A DNA stretch of 64,000 nucleotides from Paraburkholderia phenazinium (GTDB lineage Bacteria; Pseudomonadota; Gammaproteobacteria; Burkholderiales; Burkholderiaceae): NCBI RefSeq assembly GCF_900100735.1, contig NZ_FNCJ01000004.1:479365-543364 (forward strand). The letters run 5' to 3'. Below the pieces are notes generated by a model. The model was given only the letters and a program-made list of their open reading frames with translations. It ran no database searches and had not been told where the DNA came from. The first letter of the stretch is position 1. Each line of letters starts with the position of its first letter. Positions 44,644 through 54,454 of this stretch are shown piece after piece. The position numbers and the translations under genes were made by a program.

Positions 44644-44964
44644 ATGATCAAGGTCAGCATCCTCTATCCGTATCGCGAAGACGGCCGCTTCGACATGGAT
44701 TACTACTGCGGCACGCATATGCCGCTCGCGGCCACGCTGTTTGGCACGGCCCTCAAAGGCTGGTCGGTAGACGCCGGCATTAACGCCGGGCCGCCGGGTT
44801 CGCCGCCGCCGTATGTCGCGGCCGGCCATTTCCTGTTCGATACAGCCGACGCGTTCTACGCGGCCTTCAAACCCGCTGCCGACACGTTGCTCGCGGATAT
44901 TCCGAACTACACCGATGGCGGTAATGGCTCGATCCTGATCAGCGAGGTCAAGGTCACGGCCTAG
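44644..44964 (+). CDS. EthD-family ferredoxin-like protein
   Basis: 106 aa. MIKVSILYPYREDGRFDMDY, then YYCGTHMPLAATLFG and FDTADAFYAAFKPAADTLLA, match the EthD dimeric alpha-beta barrel family, with the conserved His in the GTHM segment. Members assist oxidative degradation or detoxification, but the biochemical role is mostly unknown. Probably co-transcribed with the preceding gene. Confidence 0.88.
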   Translation: MIKVSILYPYREDGRFDMDYYCGTHMPLAATLFGTALKGWSVDAGINAGPPGSPPPYVAAGHFLFDTADAFYAAFKPAADTLLADIPNYTDGGNGSILISEVKVTA

Positions 44965-45199
44965 CCGCTTGCCGCGCGGTTTCGGCGCAAGCGGTTCGCA
45001 TCGCCCCCCCCGGCGAAGCGGATCAAAAAGCTGCCGCACCACGTAGCGACCGCAGTGCGAGCCACGCACGCGAACAGCCAGCAGTAAGCGCAAGCGCGCG
45101 GCACACGAATTTTTGAACACGACGGCGCTTCCACAATGACACGCCGTCGCCCGGCGTCCGGTCCCAACCGGGCGCTACCCTGAAGGAAAAGGACCCAAG

Positions 45200-45763
45200 A
45201 TGTTCGGCGATATCGCCCGTTTTTTGCTCAATACCGTTTTCACGCTGTTCGGCGCGGCGCTGCTGTTGCGCGCATGGCTGCAAGTCGTCCGCCTGCCGCC
45301 GTATAACCCGGTCTCCAACGCCGTGCTGCACGCCACCAACTGGATCGTGCTGCCGCTGCGGCGCATCGTGCCGAGCACCCGCAACATCGATTGGGCGAGC
45401 ATCCTCGCCGCCGTGATCGCCTCGATCGTGTATGTGGTCCTGATGGTGGCGGTAACCGGCGTGGACCCGCTCTCGCTGTGGCCCACCCTGCTGATTGTCG
45501 CGTTGCTGACGGTCATCAAGTGGGGGCTCAACCTGATCATCTGGCTGACGATCCTGATGGCGCTGCTGTCGTGGCTCAATCCGCGTTCGCCCGCCATGCC
45601 GATTCTGCTTCAGCTCACCGCGCCGTTTCTGAATCCGCTGCGCCGCGTGGTGCCGAACCTCGGCGGGATCGACCTGTCGCCGATCCTGTTGTTCGTGATC
45701 GTGCAGGTGCTGTTGATGATCGTCACGCGGGCCGCCGTGCAACTGACGTATTTCGTCATCTAA
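45200..45763 (+). CDS. YggT-family integral membrane protein
   Basis: 187 aa with GAAGGAAAAGG before the ATG. Two YggT modules are visible, each with a hydrophobic helix pair and the motif NPVSNAVLHATNWIVLPLRR-IVP in the first, and APFLNPLRRVVPNLGGIDLS in the second. Members sit in the inner membrane and are thought to act in osmotic tolerance or cell-division-linked processes. Convergent with the Sel1 gene. Confidence 0.9.
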   Translation: MFGDIARFLLNTVFTLFGAALLLRAWLQVVRLPPYNPVSNAVLHATNWIVLPLRRIVPSTRNIDWASILAAVIASIVYVVLMVAVTGVDPLSLWPTLLIVALLTVIKWGLNLIIWLTILMALLSWLNPRSPAMPILLQLTAPFLNPLRRVVPNLGGIDLSPILLFVIVQVLLMIVTRAAVQLTYFVI

Positions 45764-45816
45764 ACCGCCAGGCGGCGCGGGTTGCAGGCCCGCCGCCGTC
45801 TAGCGAGAGCCGCGTA

Positions 45817-48800
45817 TTACGGCGCGGTGGCCGCCGTGACCGATCCTGACGATGCGCCCGCCGCCAGGCTGCCCGGCACAGTCGCCAGCAGGTGATCCGC
45901 GAGGCGTTGCGCGCGCTCACGCTCGTCGTCGCTCAGGTGCGCCGCGACCCGCGCTTCGACGCTCCGCGTACCTTGCGCGTAGACGCGGAACCCGGGCTCG
46001 GCCGCGAAGCTCGCGAGCGCCCGTTTGAGCCATGCGTCGCCCAGCGCGCGGTCGAGCATGATGCCGTCGCCGCTCAGATAGCGAATGCCGAGTTCGTATT
46101 GCTTGAGCGCATCGCCCATCAATGCCTCGTTCAGGCACGACAGCGCCTTCCATTCCGTTCGTGCGGCCGCTGCTGGGCTTGCAGCCGGGTTTGCAGCCGC
46201 GCTCACCGCAGGCTTGGCCTCTGCGCGCGCCACCTCGTTAACGGTGAGGATGGTCGTTTCGCTCACACTCGTGCGGACCATACCGGCCGCGCCGCCGTCC
46301 TCGCCCGTTGTGCCAGGCAGCGGATCTTCCAGCAACCAACGGCGCTCGCTGCTACTCAGACTGTGCAGGTCGCCGTCGGCCAGCGCCCTGAGCGCCAGCG
46401 CAATCTCCGACGCGTCGGTCCCCTTCGCCGCAGCCTGGCGGTGCCAGCCAAGCGCAACCCGATCGTCACGCGGCACGCCAGCGCCCAATTCATAGAACCG
46501 TGCGAGGTCGCTACCGGCCGAACTCGCGCCGCCGGCCACGGCTTTCTCGAACCAGCCGCGGCTCGCCGCCGCATCTGGAGCGACGCCGCGTCCGGACAGA
46601 TAAGCGAGGCCAAGCAGTTCCTTGCCGGGTGCCCCGCCATTGGCAGCGTGCGTGGCCCAATCGAATGCCTGACGTTCATCCCGCTCGCCGCCAAGCCCAG
46701 TGAGCAGATGCCACGCCAGCGACTCTTGCGCCGGAACGTCGCCCTGCTCCGCGGCCTTGTGGAACCAATAAACCGCCGCGCCGTAGTCCACGGGGACGCC
46801 GTTGCCCAGATCGTAGGCATCGCCCAGCATCGACTCGTACCTGGCTTCGCCGCGGCTCGCAAGACGCCACATCCAGTAGGCGCGGGCGCTCGCATCCGGT
46901 CCGCTGAGCTGCGGGAGGCTAGCGAGCAGACGCATGGCCTGGAGATCGCCGCCGCGCGCGGCGGCTGTGCACCAGCGCAACGCGACCGCGTTGTCGCGGG
47001 GCACGCCAAGGCCGCCCAGGTAAGCGGCACACAGCGCGAGTTGCGAAGCCGGATTGTTCGCTTGCGCGCCGCGTGTGTACCAGTCGAGTGCGGCGTGCTG
47101 ATCGACCGCCACGCCGGAGCCGTTCCAATAGAGCCGGCCCAGCAGCAGATACGCCGGGGCGTAGTGCTGCGCGGCGGCCTTCAGGATCCACGCAGTTCCC
47201 GCTTCGCGGTCTCCTGCATGCTTGCGATCGAGCAGATGGGCGCCGAGCAGAATCTGCGCCTGCGGATCGCCGGCTTGAGCGGCACGTCCAAGATACTGTT
47301 CGCCAACCGTGACGTCGCGCGGCACGTTTATGCCGTTCAAGTACTGCGCGCCGGTTGCGCGTGCCGCTTCGGCGTTGCCGAGATCGGCCGCCTTGCGATA
47401 CCAGGCGATGGCCTGGGTCTTGTCCGCCGCCACGCCATCGCCGTTGAACAGCAGGCTGCCCACCATCATGATGGCTTGGACGTTACCGCGCTGCGCCCCT
47501 TCGCGGGCGAGCCGATATGCAGCGGCATGATCTCGCGGCGTCCCCATACCGTTGAGGGACAGTGAGGCAAGGTTGAAATACGCGACTCCGAGTCCCTGCG
47601 CCGCCGCCTTCTGGTACCACGATCGCGCCTCGACGTAGTTCTGCGGCTCGCCCTCGCCATGCTGCAGCATCGTGCCCAGATCGTTCTGCGCAGCGGCCAC
47701 ACCGGCGTCGGCGGCGCCGCGCATCCAGCCGATCGCCGCGGCCGGATCGGCCGGGCCGCCGCGAGCGTTGCGATACTCGAAGGCGAGGCCGAACTGCGCG
47801 AACGGATCGCCTTCGAGCGCGGCCTTGCGATACCAGGCCCGGGCGATTGCGTCGTTGCGCGCGACGCCGGTGCCGTTGGCGTACAGATCGCCGAGACGGC
47901 GCTGCGCGTAGGTCACGCCAACGTGCGCCGCGCTCGACATCAGCGCGAAACCGCGGCCTGGATCGTGCGACAGGCCGGTGCCAGTCAAGCCGCTCAGATA
48001 GAGATCGCCTAGCATGGCCTGTGCGGCCGGCAGATGCTGAGCGGCTGCCGCGCTCACCCACGCACTGCCCTTCTGGACGTCCCGGGCCACACCTTTGCCT
48101 TGCAGCAACGCGAAGCCGAGCATGAACTCGCCGTCCGCATCGCCGCCCACTGCGCTGCGCGTGAACCATACGACTGCGCCCGCCGCGTCGCGCGGAACAC
48201 CTTGGCCGTTCATCATCAGACGGCCAGCGTTGGCCGCGCCGTGCGGGTCGCCGTGTTCGGCTGCCCGCGCGAATAACGCGTAGGCCGCCGCGTTGTCGGC
48301 AGGCGCGCCGGCGCCGCTGTAGGTCATCAGCCCGAGCGCGTCGGCTGCGAACCCGTCGCCGCCGTCGGCCGCCAGCGCATACCAGCGGCGCGCGGCTGCG
48401 TCATCGTGCGGCACGCGCAAACCCTGCTGATAGAGCGAGCCGAGCAGCCGGGCCGCAACCAGCGAGCCGTCGCGTGCCGCGTCCTGGAGCAGCGCGATGC
48501 CCCGGTCGGTGTCCGGCCGCGTGCCGTAACCGAACAGCACCATCTGGGCATACAGTGCACGCGCATCGAGACGGCCAGTGGCCGCTTCGGCAGCGCACGT
48601 AGCGAACTGCTGGGCCGGTTTGGTAAGCGGCGAGACCGCCCACGATGCAACGGTGCTCGAGAGCGCGCACGGCGTGGTCGGATCGCTAAAGACGGCGAGC
48701 GGCGCACGCCGTGTCACCGATGGTGCGGCAGGCGCGGTGGATACCAGCCAGGTCGCACTGGCTGCAGTTGCGGCAGCGGGCATCGCGCTGGCGTCCCACG

Positions 48801-48912
48801 GCGAGAGTGCCGGGACGGCAAGCGCGAGGACGGCGCACAGGCGGCGCAACGCGGGACGGCGCAGCGGCAGGCCGCGCGGGCGGCCGGTAAGGTGGCCGAT
48901 AAGGTGGTTCAT
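45817..48912 (-). CDS. Exported protein with ~20 Sel1 repeats, 1031 aa
   Basis: ATG at 48912 (MNHLIGHLTGRPRGLPLRR) gives a signal peptide with hydrophobic LCAVLALAVPALSPWDASA. From residue ~100 to the end about 20 Sel1 units of ~36 aa follow; recurring cores are ARLLGSLYQQG, AQRRLGDLYANG, AQNDLGTMLQHG, AYLLLGRLYWNG, GKELLGLAYLSG and KQYELGIRYLSG. Sel1 solenoids mediate protein binding, often in the periplasm or during host contact. A Pro/Ala/Thr-rich break occurs near residue ~900. It stands alone, facing YggT. The repeat number is far above that of most Sel1 proteins. Confidence 0.88.
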   Translation of the reverse strand: MNHLIGHLTGRPRGLPLRRPALRRLCAVLALAVPALSPWDASAMPAAATAASATWLVSTAPAAPSVTRRAPLAVFSDPTTPCALSSTVASWAVSPLTKPAQQFATCAAEAATGRLDARALYAQMVLFGYGTRPDTDRGIALLQDAARDGSLVAARLLGSLYQQGLRVPHDDAAARRWYALAADGGDGFAADALGLMTYSGAGAPADNAAAYALFARAAEHGDPHGAANAGRLMMNGQGVPRDAAGAVVWFTRSAVGGDADGEFMLGFALLQGKGVARDVQKGSAWVSAAAAQHLPAAQAMLGDLYLSGLTGTGLSHDPGRGFALMSSAAHVGVTYAQRRLGDLYANGTGVARNDAIARAWYRKAALEGDPFAQFGLAFEYRNARGGPADPAAAIGWMRGAADAGVAAAQNDLGTMLQHGEGEPQNYVEARSWYQKAAAQGLGVAYFNLASLSLNGMGTPRDHAAAYRLAREGAQRGNVQAIMMVGSLLFNGDGVAADKTQAIAWYRKAADLGNAEAARATGAQYLNGINVPRDVTVGEQYLGRAAQAGDPQAQILLGAHLLDRKHAGDREAGTAWILKAAAQHYAPAYLLLGRLYWNGSGVAVDQHAALDWYTRGAQANNPASQLALCAAYLGGLGVPRDNAVALRWCTAAARGGDLQAMRLLASLPQLSGPDASARAYWMWRLASRGEARYESMLGDAYDLGNGVPVDYGAAVYWFHKAAEQGDVPAQESLAWHLLTGLGGERDERQAFDWATHAANGGAPGKELLGLAYLSGRGVAPDAAASRGWFEKAVAGGASSAGSDLARFYELGAGVPRDDRVALGWHRQAAAKGTDASEIALALRALADGDLHSLSSSERRWLLEDPLPGTTGEDGGAAGMVRTSVSETTILTVNEVARAEAKPAVSAAANPAASPAAAARTEWKALSCLNEALMGDALKQYELGIRYLSGDGIMLDRALGDAWLKRALASFAAEPGFRVYAQGTRSVEARVAAHLSDDERERAQRLADHLLATVPGSLAAGASSGSVTAATAP

Positions 48913-49102
48913 TCGATCTCGTGGAAGGGGGGCCCGTGTGGACGGTAGCCGGCACACGGTTCAGTGCCAACTCAAGAGTATCGGCAAACGGCTGGGAAAC
49001 TTGATGGGTTGCAATCATGGGTAAGGCGCTTGGCGGGATTGGCGGGGCGAGGACCGCCGTGTTTGCCTAAATCGCCCAATCCCGCGTAAAATAGCGCGTT
49101 CT

Positions 49103-49176
49103 GCGGGCGTCGTATAATGGTAATACCCTAGCTTCCCAAGCTAGAGCCGTGGGTTCGATTCCCATCGCCCGCTCCA
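49103..49176 (+). tRNA. tRNA-Gly (CCC)
   Basis: 74 nt including encoded CCA. Acceptor stem GCGGGCG / CGCCCGC, anticodon stem CTAGC / GCTAG with loop TTCCCAA (anticodon CCC), and TPsiC arm GTGGG-TTCGATT-CCCAT. Complete cloverleaf. Confidence 0.97.
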
Positions 49177-49211
49177 CATTCAGCTGACCCTCAGCGGAAA
49201 TCCAGCACGAG

Positions 49212-49237
49212 AGCCGCCTCTACGAAGGCGGCTTTTT
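49212..49237 (+). terminator. Intrinsic terminator after tRNA-Gly
   Basis: AGCCGCCT (49212–49219) pairs with AGGCGGCT (49226–49233) around a 6-nt loop, followed by TTTT. It ends the tRNA transcript before trmB. Confidence 0.85.
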
Positions 49238-49356
49238 CGTACTGACGGCGGTAACTTGCGGCGGTCGATGCAGTCGCGCTTTCCGGTGCACGCAGCGCCG
49301 CCCCTACCGCCCTCACCTTGCCGCTACCATTTCGCTACCATTTGTAGCTATCGACG

Positions 49357-50172
49357 ATGATCCACGATCCGAACCAAGCCGGCCAGCCGGGCGAGCTTCC
49401 CCAGACCGCCGACGACGCGAACCACGAACCGTCCACCGCCCGCGACGATGTCACTGACGGCGAAGCAGCGGACTCGGGCGATTCGAAAGAAGCGCTGCGC
49501 CTGCGCCGCATCCGCAGCTTCGTCACGCGCGCCGGCCGGGTTTCGACCGGCCAGCGCCGTGCGATGGACGAATTCGGTCCGCGCTTCGTTATGCCTTACG
49601 CGCCGCAGCAGCCCGACTGGGACGCCGTATTTGGCCGCCATGCCGCGCGCATTCTGGAAATCGGCTTCGGCATGGGCGCGACGACCGCCGAAATCGCGGC
49701 GCATCGTCCCAACGACGACTTTCTCGGTGTCGAAGTCCACGAGCCGGGCGTCGGTGCGCTGCTCAAGCTGATGGGCGAACAGCAATTGTCGAACATCCGC
49801 ATCATTCAGCACGATGCAGTCGAAGTGCTCGAACAGATGATCGCGCCGCAGAGTCTGGACGGCGTGCACATTTTCTTCCCCGATCCGTGGCACAAGGCGC
49901 GGCATCACAAGCGCCGCCTGATTCAACCAAAGTTCGTCGCGCTGCTCGTCTCGCGCCTGAAACCGGGTGCGTATCTGCACTGCGCGACCGACTGGCAGAA
50001 CTACGCCGAGCAGATGCTCGAAGTGCTGGGCGCCGAAGCTGCGCTGGAAAACACGGCCGACGGCTATGCGCCGCGCCCGGAATATCGTCCGGTGACGAAA
50101 TTCGAACGCCGCGGGCTGAAGCTCGGTCATGGCGTGTGGGATCTGGTGTTCAAGCGGCGTAACGGCAGCTAA
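49357..50172 (+). CDS. trmB: tRNA (guanine-N7-)-methyltransferase
   Basis: 271 aa. [20 protein letters not shown] is the SAM-binding loop, followed by [36 protein letters not shown] (family signature) and [20 protein letters not shown]. The enzyme methylates G46 of tRNAs. The first ~50 residues are an extra acidic, low-complexity extension ([20 protein letters not shown]) before the [20 protein letters not shown] start of the conserved part. It may be unstructured. Confidence 0.96.
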   Translation: MIHDPNQAGQPGELPQTADDANHEPSTARDDVTDGEAADSGDSKEALRLRRIRSFVTRAGRVSTGQRRAMDEFGPRFVMPYAPQQPDWDAVFGRHAARILEIGFGMGATTAEIAAHRPNDDFLGVEVHEPGVGALLKLMGEQQLSNIRIIQHDAVEVLEQMIAPQSLDGVHIFFPDPWHKARHHKRRLIQPKFVALLVSRLKPGAYLHCATDWQNYAEQMLEVLGAEAALENTADGYAPRPEYRPVTKFERRGLKLGHGVWDLVFKRRNGS

Positions 50173-50200
50173 GCTTTGCGCCGTCGCTAGCTTCAGACGC

Positions 50201-50230
50201 AAAAAGGTCCGCACCGACGCGGACCTTTTT
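50201..50230. terminator. Bidirectional intrinsic terminator between trmB and uppP
   Basis: AAAAAGGTCCGC pairs with GCGGACCTTTTT around ACCGAC: a 12-bp stem with A-run and T-run on its two sides. It suits both trmB (plus) and uppP (minus), which are convergent. Confidence 0.9.
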
Positions 50231-50254
50231 GCTTTCAGAGCAAGAACGAAACAG

Positions 50255-51091
50255 TCACTCCGACCAGTTCAGACCATCGCTGTAGCCCACGATCAAGATC
50301 AGCAGACCGAACCCGATCCGATACCACGCAAACGCGGTGAAATCATGCGCCGCAATGTAGCGCAGCAGCCAGCGCACGCATGCGAATGCACTGACGAACG
50401 CAGCCACGAAACCGAGCGTGAACATCCCCAGCGCATCCGCCGAGAGCAGATGCCAGCTCTTGAGCAACTCGTAGGCCGTCGCGCCGAAAATGATCGGCAT
50501 GGCGAGGAAAAAGGAAAACTCGGTGGCCACACGCCGCTCGAGGCCGAACAGCATGCCGCCGATGATTGTCGAGCCCGAGCGCGACATGCCCGGAATCAAC
50601 GCAAAGCATTGCGCGAGGCCGACCTTGAGCGCATCGAGCGGACTCAGCGCGTCGACCGACTGCACGCGCGGCGGCACGGCGCCGCGTGCCCGCTGCCGTG
50701 CTTCGGCCCACAGGATCACCACGCCGCCCACCACCAGTGCGAACGCCACCGGCACCGGCGCAAACAGGGCGGACTTGATCGTCGCTTCGAACAACAAGCC
50801 CAGTACGACCGCCGGAATGGTCGCGATCACCACGTTGAGCGCAAAACGCCGCGCATCGGGCCGCGCCGGCAATCCGGTCAGGACCGAACCGATGCGCCGG
50901 CGATACTCCCAGCACACGGCCAGGATCGCACCCAGTTGGATCACTACGTCGAAGGTCTTGGCGTGTTCGCCGGTGAAATCGAGCAGGCTGCCCGCGACGA
51001 TCAGATGACCGGTGCTCGAGACCGGCAAAAATTCGGTCAGCCCTTCGACGACCCCGAGTATCAACGCCTTGCCAGCCAGTAACCAGTCCAT
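50255..51091 (-). CDS. uppP: Undecaprenyl-diphosphatase (BacA/UppP)
   Basis: 278 aa. The two signature loops are intact: [20 protein letters not shown] near the N-terminus and [20 protein letters not shown] in the middle; about eight membrane helices. It dephosphorylates undecaprenyl diphosphate to recycle the lipid carrier for peptidoglycan and O-antigen, and gives bacitracin resistance when abundant. Its stop is followed by the shared terminator. Confidence 0.97.
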   Translation of the reverse strand: MDWLLAGKALILGVVEGLTEFLPVSSTGHLIVAGSLLDFTGEHAKTFDVVIQLGAILAVCWEYRRRIGSVLTGLPARPDARRFALNVVIATIPAVVLGLLFEATIKSALFAPVPVAFALVVGGVVILWAEARQRARGAVPPRVQSVDALSPLDALKVGLAQCFALIPGMSRSGSTIIGGMLFGLERRVATEFSFFLAMPIIFGATAYELLKSWHLLSADALGMFTLGFVAAFVSAFACVRWLLRYIAAHDFTAFAWYRIGFGLLILIVGYSDGLNWSE

Positions 51092-51176
51092 CCATGCCCC
51101 TCATCGCCAGGTTGTCGATCAGGGCCGATGGAGCGGTAACAAGCAGCAACACGCGGCCCTGCCGGCCGCGCGAGCG

Positions 51177-51761
51177 TCATTTCTCGACGATCTGCACGCG
51201 TATGCCGTTTGTAAGGATTGTAATTGTACCGGGTTCGTAGTTCACGCCTGCGAATTGCAGTTGCTCGGGCTTGAAGGTGTAAATCGGATAGTTGGTCAGC
51301 AGTTGGGTCGCCAGCAGCGCCGCGGCAGCGTTGATCTGCTGCGTGTAGGCCTGCGCGCCACCACTGACGTTGACGCTGTCCACGTTGGGCGACTTCAGGA
51401 CCACGGAGCGGCTGGCGGCGTCGTAGGCCAGTTCGCTCGACAGCGTGAACACGCCGTCCACCGGCTGCTGCAGGAACGGGCTGGCAAGGTGCGCGTCGAG
51501 TCGCACGGAGACACGGTTGGTATCCGGCAGGAAGCCGACCACCGGGTTGGTAAGCGCCACCTGGAACACCTGCGAGATGGTCCGCTGATAAGGGAACTTG
51601 CGCTGCACGGCGTCCTGCACCTGCTGCTGCGAGAACGTGTAGTGCGACGGGATGAACGGGAAGGTCGACGCCGCGCAAGCTGCCAGCGACACCGTGATGC
51701 CCACGGCAGCACTGGCCGCGAGCAGAAAGCGGCGCCGGGTCGGCGCGACGGGTTGGGTCAT
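51177..51761 (-). CDS. DUF1439 lipoprotein
   Basis: 194 aa. TRRRFLLAASAAVGITVSLA followed by AC gives a twin-arginine-like start and a lipobox (LAAC). The mature part matches DUF1439 proteins (YTFSQQQVQDAVQRKFPYQR, NRVSVRLDAHLASPFLQQPV, NYPIYTFKPEQLQFAGVNYE). These are small envelope lipoproteins with a lipid-binding-like fold and unknown function. Together with uppP, 85 bp away, it may form one transcript. Confidence 0.88.
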   Translation of the reverse strand: MTQPVAPTRRRFLLAASAAVGITVSLAACAASTFPFIPSHYTFSQQQVQDAVQRKFPYQRTISQVFQVALTNPVVGFLPDTNRVSVRLDAHLASPFLQQPVDGVFTLSSELAYDAASRSVVLKSPNVDSVNVSGGAQAYTQQINAAAALLATQLLTNYPIYTFKPEQLQFAGVNYEPGTITILTNGIRVQIVEK

Positions 51762-51896
51762 GCAGCTTCTCCTGTCGACCAGAGTTCGCGCTTTAGCGCG
51801 TTACTCTGGTCCCATGCAACGTAGTTGCGAGTGAAACAACCCCATGGCGGGGATCGGACCATGGTGTGGTTAGGCGCGTGGACACAATCAGTGCGC

Positions 51897-52196
51897 TCAA
51901 GTGTGCGCTGTGGGCTGAGTCTGCGTTTCGAGCTGGGTCAGCCAGGCCAACGCCTCGGTGCGCGTCGTGCCACACATTTCGACCTGCGGTTGCAGGCCGG
52001 AACAGCACGCCGGCCGCTCGGGCTGGCCGAAGATCGCGCAACGCAGATCGTCGCCGAGCTGCACACAACGCACACCCGCCGGCTTGCCGTACGGCATGCC
52101 GGGAATCGGACTCGAGATCGACGGCGCGATACAGCACGCACCGCAGTCGGGGCGGCAGGCGTGACCCGCTACATGAAACAGAGATTCGACAGTCAC
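51897..52196 (-). CDS. Cysteine-cluster protein (YkgJ-like), 99 aa
   Basis: No ATG fits; a GTG at 52196 ([12 protein letters not shown]) has AGGAAG at 6-nt spacing. Cys pattern CRPDCGACC, then [17 protein letters not shown] and [14 protein letters not shown], with about nine Cys. This matches zinc or iron–sulfur cluster proteins related to YkgJ. Function unknown; likely an Fe-S or metal-binding cytoplasmic protein. Confidence 0.72.
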   Translation of the reverse strand: MTVESLFHVAGHACRPDCGACCIAPSISSPIPGMPYGKPAGVRCVQLGDDLRCAIFGQPERPACCSGLQPQVEMCGTTRTEALAWLTQLETQTQPTAHT

Positions 52197-52431
52197 CACA
52201 TTCTTCCTGAACACACCCCAACGGTCGCTGACAGCGCCCCTGCGGCACGCCAACCCCGCATTGTGCCATTGCTCCGCGTGCGACCTTTTTACACAATGCA
52301 GGCCCCAAGCGCTCACGTAAACTGGCCAGATACGCAAGGCCACGCTCAAGAGGCGCCTGCCCCGCTCCATCCGGTCCAGCCGACCCGCAGGTCTCTCCGC
52401 ACTTCCCGGCGTGGCGTCCACCGAGCCGCCC

Positions 52432-53817
52432 ATGACCATCGCCGATACCCTCTTCCGCCCCGACCTGCTCGCCAAATACAGCGCGAACGGCCCACGGTAT
52501 ACGTCCTATCCGACCGCCCTTCAGTTCCGCGACGATTTCGACCAGGCCGATTATCTGCGCGCCGCAGCCGATCCAGGCGCCGCGGCGACGGACCTCTCGC
52601 TGTACTTCCACATTCCGTTCTGCGACACCGTCTGCTTCTACTGCGGCTGCAACAAGATCGCGACGAAGAACCGCGCGCATGCCCGGCCCTACCTCGAGCG
52701 GCTCAAGCGCGAGCTCGCCTTGCAGGCGGCCCGCTTCGACACTGCGCAGCCGGTCTCCCAGTTGCACTGGGGCGGTGGCACCCCCACCTTCCTCTCGCAC
52801 GACGAAATGGCCGAACTGATGACGGCGACGCGCCAGCAATTCAAGCTGAGTCCCGATTCGGAGGGCGAGTTTTCAATCGAAGTCGACCCGCGCGAAGCCT
52901 CTGCCAAGACCGTCGTCCATCTGCGCAATCTCGGCTTCAATCGCTTGAGTCTTGGCGTGCAGGACTTCGATCCGCTGGTTCAGCAGGCAATCAACCGGAT
53001 TCAGCCGCTGGAGATGACCGCCTCGGTGATGCGCGCAGCACGTGCGACGGGCTTTCATTCGATTGGCGTCGATCTGATCTACGGGCTGCCGCATCAAACG
53101 GTCGACAGCTTCAGCCGGACGCTCGACACCATGCTGGCGCTCGCGCCTGACCGGCTTTCGGTGTTCGGCTATGCGCACATGCCGCAGCTGTTCAAGATGC
53201 AGCGCCAGATGGACGCCACGGCGCTGCCCTCGCCTGCGGTGCGCCTCGCGATTCTGAGGCTGGTGGTTGAGCGGCTGACTAGCGCCGGATATGTGTATAT
53301 CGGCATGGATCACTTTGCGCTGCCCACCGACGAACTGGCGCGCGCCCAGGCTCAACGCAGCTTGCATCGCAATTTCCAGGGCTATAGCACGCGTGCGGAA
53401 TGCGACCTGATCGGCTTTGGGGCGTCGTCGATCGGCAAGGTCGGCGATGTGTATGCGCAGAATGCCAAGGATCTATCGGGCTATGGCGCCGCCATCGATG
53501 CCGGGCGCCTGGCGATCACTCGCGGCGTGCGCCTGACCGCTGATGATCGGCTGCGCCGCGACGTCATCACTGAGCTGATGTGCAACCTCGAACTGCGCTT
53601 CGACGAATTCGAGGCGGCTTACGGCATCCGCTTCGCCAATACCTTCGCAGCGGAGCTCGAGCGCCTGCGCAGTTTCGAGGAAGACGGGCTGGTATCGATC
53701 AAAGGCGGCAAGCTCGAAGTCCTGATGGCCGGGCGCATGCTGGTGCGCAACATCGCGATGGTGTTCGACCGGTATCTCGGCCAGCAGACCATGGAGCGGT
53801 TTTCGCGGACGGTTTGA
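52432..53817 (+). CDS. hemN: Oxygen-independent coproporphyrinogen III oxidase
   Basis: 461 aa from ATG at 52432; a GTG at 52411 is an alternative, and RBS evidence is weak for both. [20 protein letters not shown] carries the radical-SAM cysteines (C-x3-C-x2-C), [19 protein letters not shown] and [19 protein letters not shown] bind SAM, and [19 protein letters not shown] and the C-terminal HemN domain follow. It converts coproporphyrinogen III to protoporphyrinogen IX without oxygen. I see no clear FNR box upstream. Confidence 0.95.
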   Translation: MTIADTLFRPDLLAKYSANGPRYTSYPTALQFRDDFDQADYLRAAADPGAAATDLSLYFHIPFCDTVCFYCGCNKIATKNRAHARPYLERLKRELALQAARFDTAQPVSQLHWGGGTPTFLSHDEMAELMTATRQQFKLSPDSEGEFSIEVDPREASAKTVVHLRNLGFNRLSLGVQDFDPLVQQAINRIQPLEMTASVMRAARATGFHSIGVDLIYGLPHQTVDSFSRTLDTMLALAPDRLSVFGYAHMPQLFKMQRQMDATALPSPAVRLAILRLVVERLTSAGYVYIGMDHFALPTDELARAQAQRSLHRNFQGYSTRAECDLIGFGASSIGKVGDVYAQNAKDLSGYGAAIDAGRLAITRGVRLTADDRLRRDVITELMCNLELRFDEFEAAYGIRFANTFAAELERLRSFEEDGLVSIKGGKLEVLMAGRMLVRNIAMVFDRYLGQQTMERFSRTV

Positions 53818-53995
53818 GGGCTTTGCGGCTGAGAGCGGGGCAGACGGCCGCCGGATTGGCGGTACGCGGCCCGCGCGGCGTGTCCCCCGCTCTAAAGCGG
53901 ACGGTTGTTAGGGTAACTTGCCCAGCGCGACGTTTTCGGCCATAATCTGCGTTTCCCGCCGCGCGCAGCTCTTATGCGCGCGTGTCGCAAGACAA

Positions 53996-54080
53996 GCCCA
54001 GGTGGTGAAACAGGTAGACGCAGGGGACTCAAAATCCCCCGCCGCAAGGCGTGCCGGTTCGAGTCCGGCCCTGGGCACCA
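53996..54080 (+). tRNA. tRNA-Leu (CAA)
   Basis: 85 nt with encoded CCA. Acceptor GCCCAGG / CCTGGGC, anticodon stem GGGGA/TCCCC with CTCAAAA loop (anticodon CAA), a long variable arm (CGCCGCAAGGCGT) as expected for leucine, and TPsiC GCCGG-TTCGAGT-CCGGC. No integrase or attachment duplication is seen beside it. Confidence 0.97.
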
Positions 54081-54111
54081 GTAAATCGTTTCGCACAGTC
54101 TCACACCCTCA

Positions 54112-54147
54112 GAACCCCGCAAGAGCCTCATGCCTGCGGGGGTTTCT
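54112..54147 (+). terminator. Hairpin after tRNA-Leu
   Basis: GAACCCCGCA pairs with TGCGGGGGTTTC around a ~12-nt loop containing GAGCCTCA, followed by TGTTTC. A plausible terminator for the tRNA transcript. Confidence 0.7.
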
Positions 54148-54380
54148 GTTTCTAGCGATCTCACCGGGTTACGTAGCCATCTCAACGGCAGCTTCCCTCC
54201 GCTCATTCCATGCATCGGAGCGCTGCCGGGGCATGTGGTTATAGGCGAAGCGCGCCCATCCAGACGTCCGCGCAAGAAACACTTAACAGTTCCGCGCCGT
54301 GCTGACGATATGACAGGGCCGGGATGCTACGCGGCTTCAGCAGCACCCCGCTACAGCGAGTGACCAACCTCCAAAAACAA

Positions 54381-54410
54381 AGCCGGGCCCACATTCCTGT
54401 GAGCCCGGCT
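54381..54410 (-). terminator. Terminator of the amino-acid permease gene
   Basis: On the minus strand AGCCGGGCTCACA pairs with TGTGGGCCCGGCT around GGAA and is followed by TTGTTTTTGG. It lies ~45 bp past the permease stop. Confidence 0.8.
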
Positions 54411-54454
54411 CGATCCATCATTCGCAATACGTTTCGCTAAGGCCTGCGGGCCCG

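Noticed and set aside
53996..54080. tRNA-Leu as an integration site for a genomic island
   Set aside because: No integrase gene and no duplicated tRNA 3' end are seen downstream within the window.
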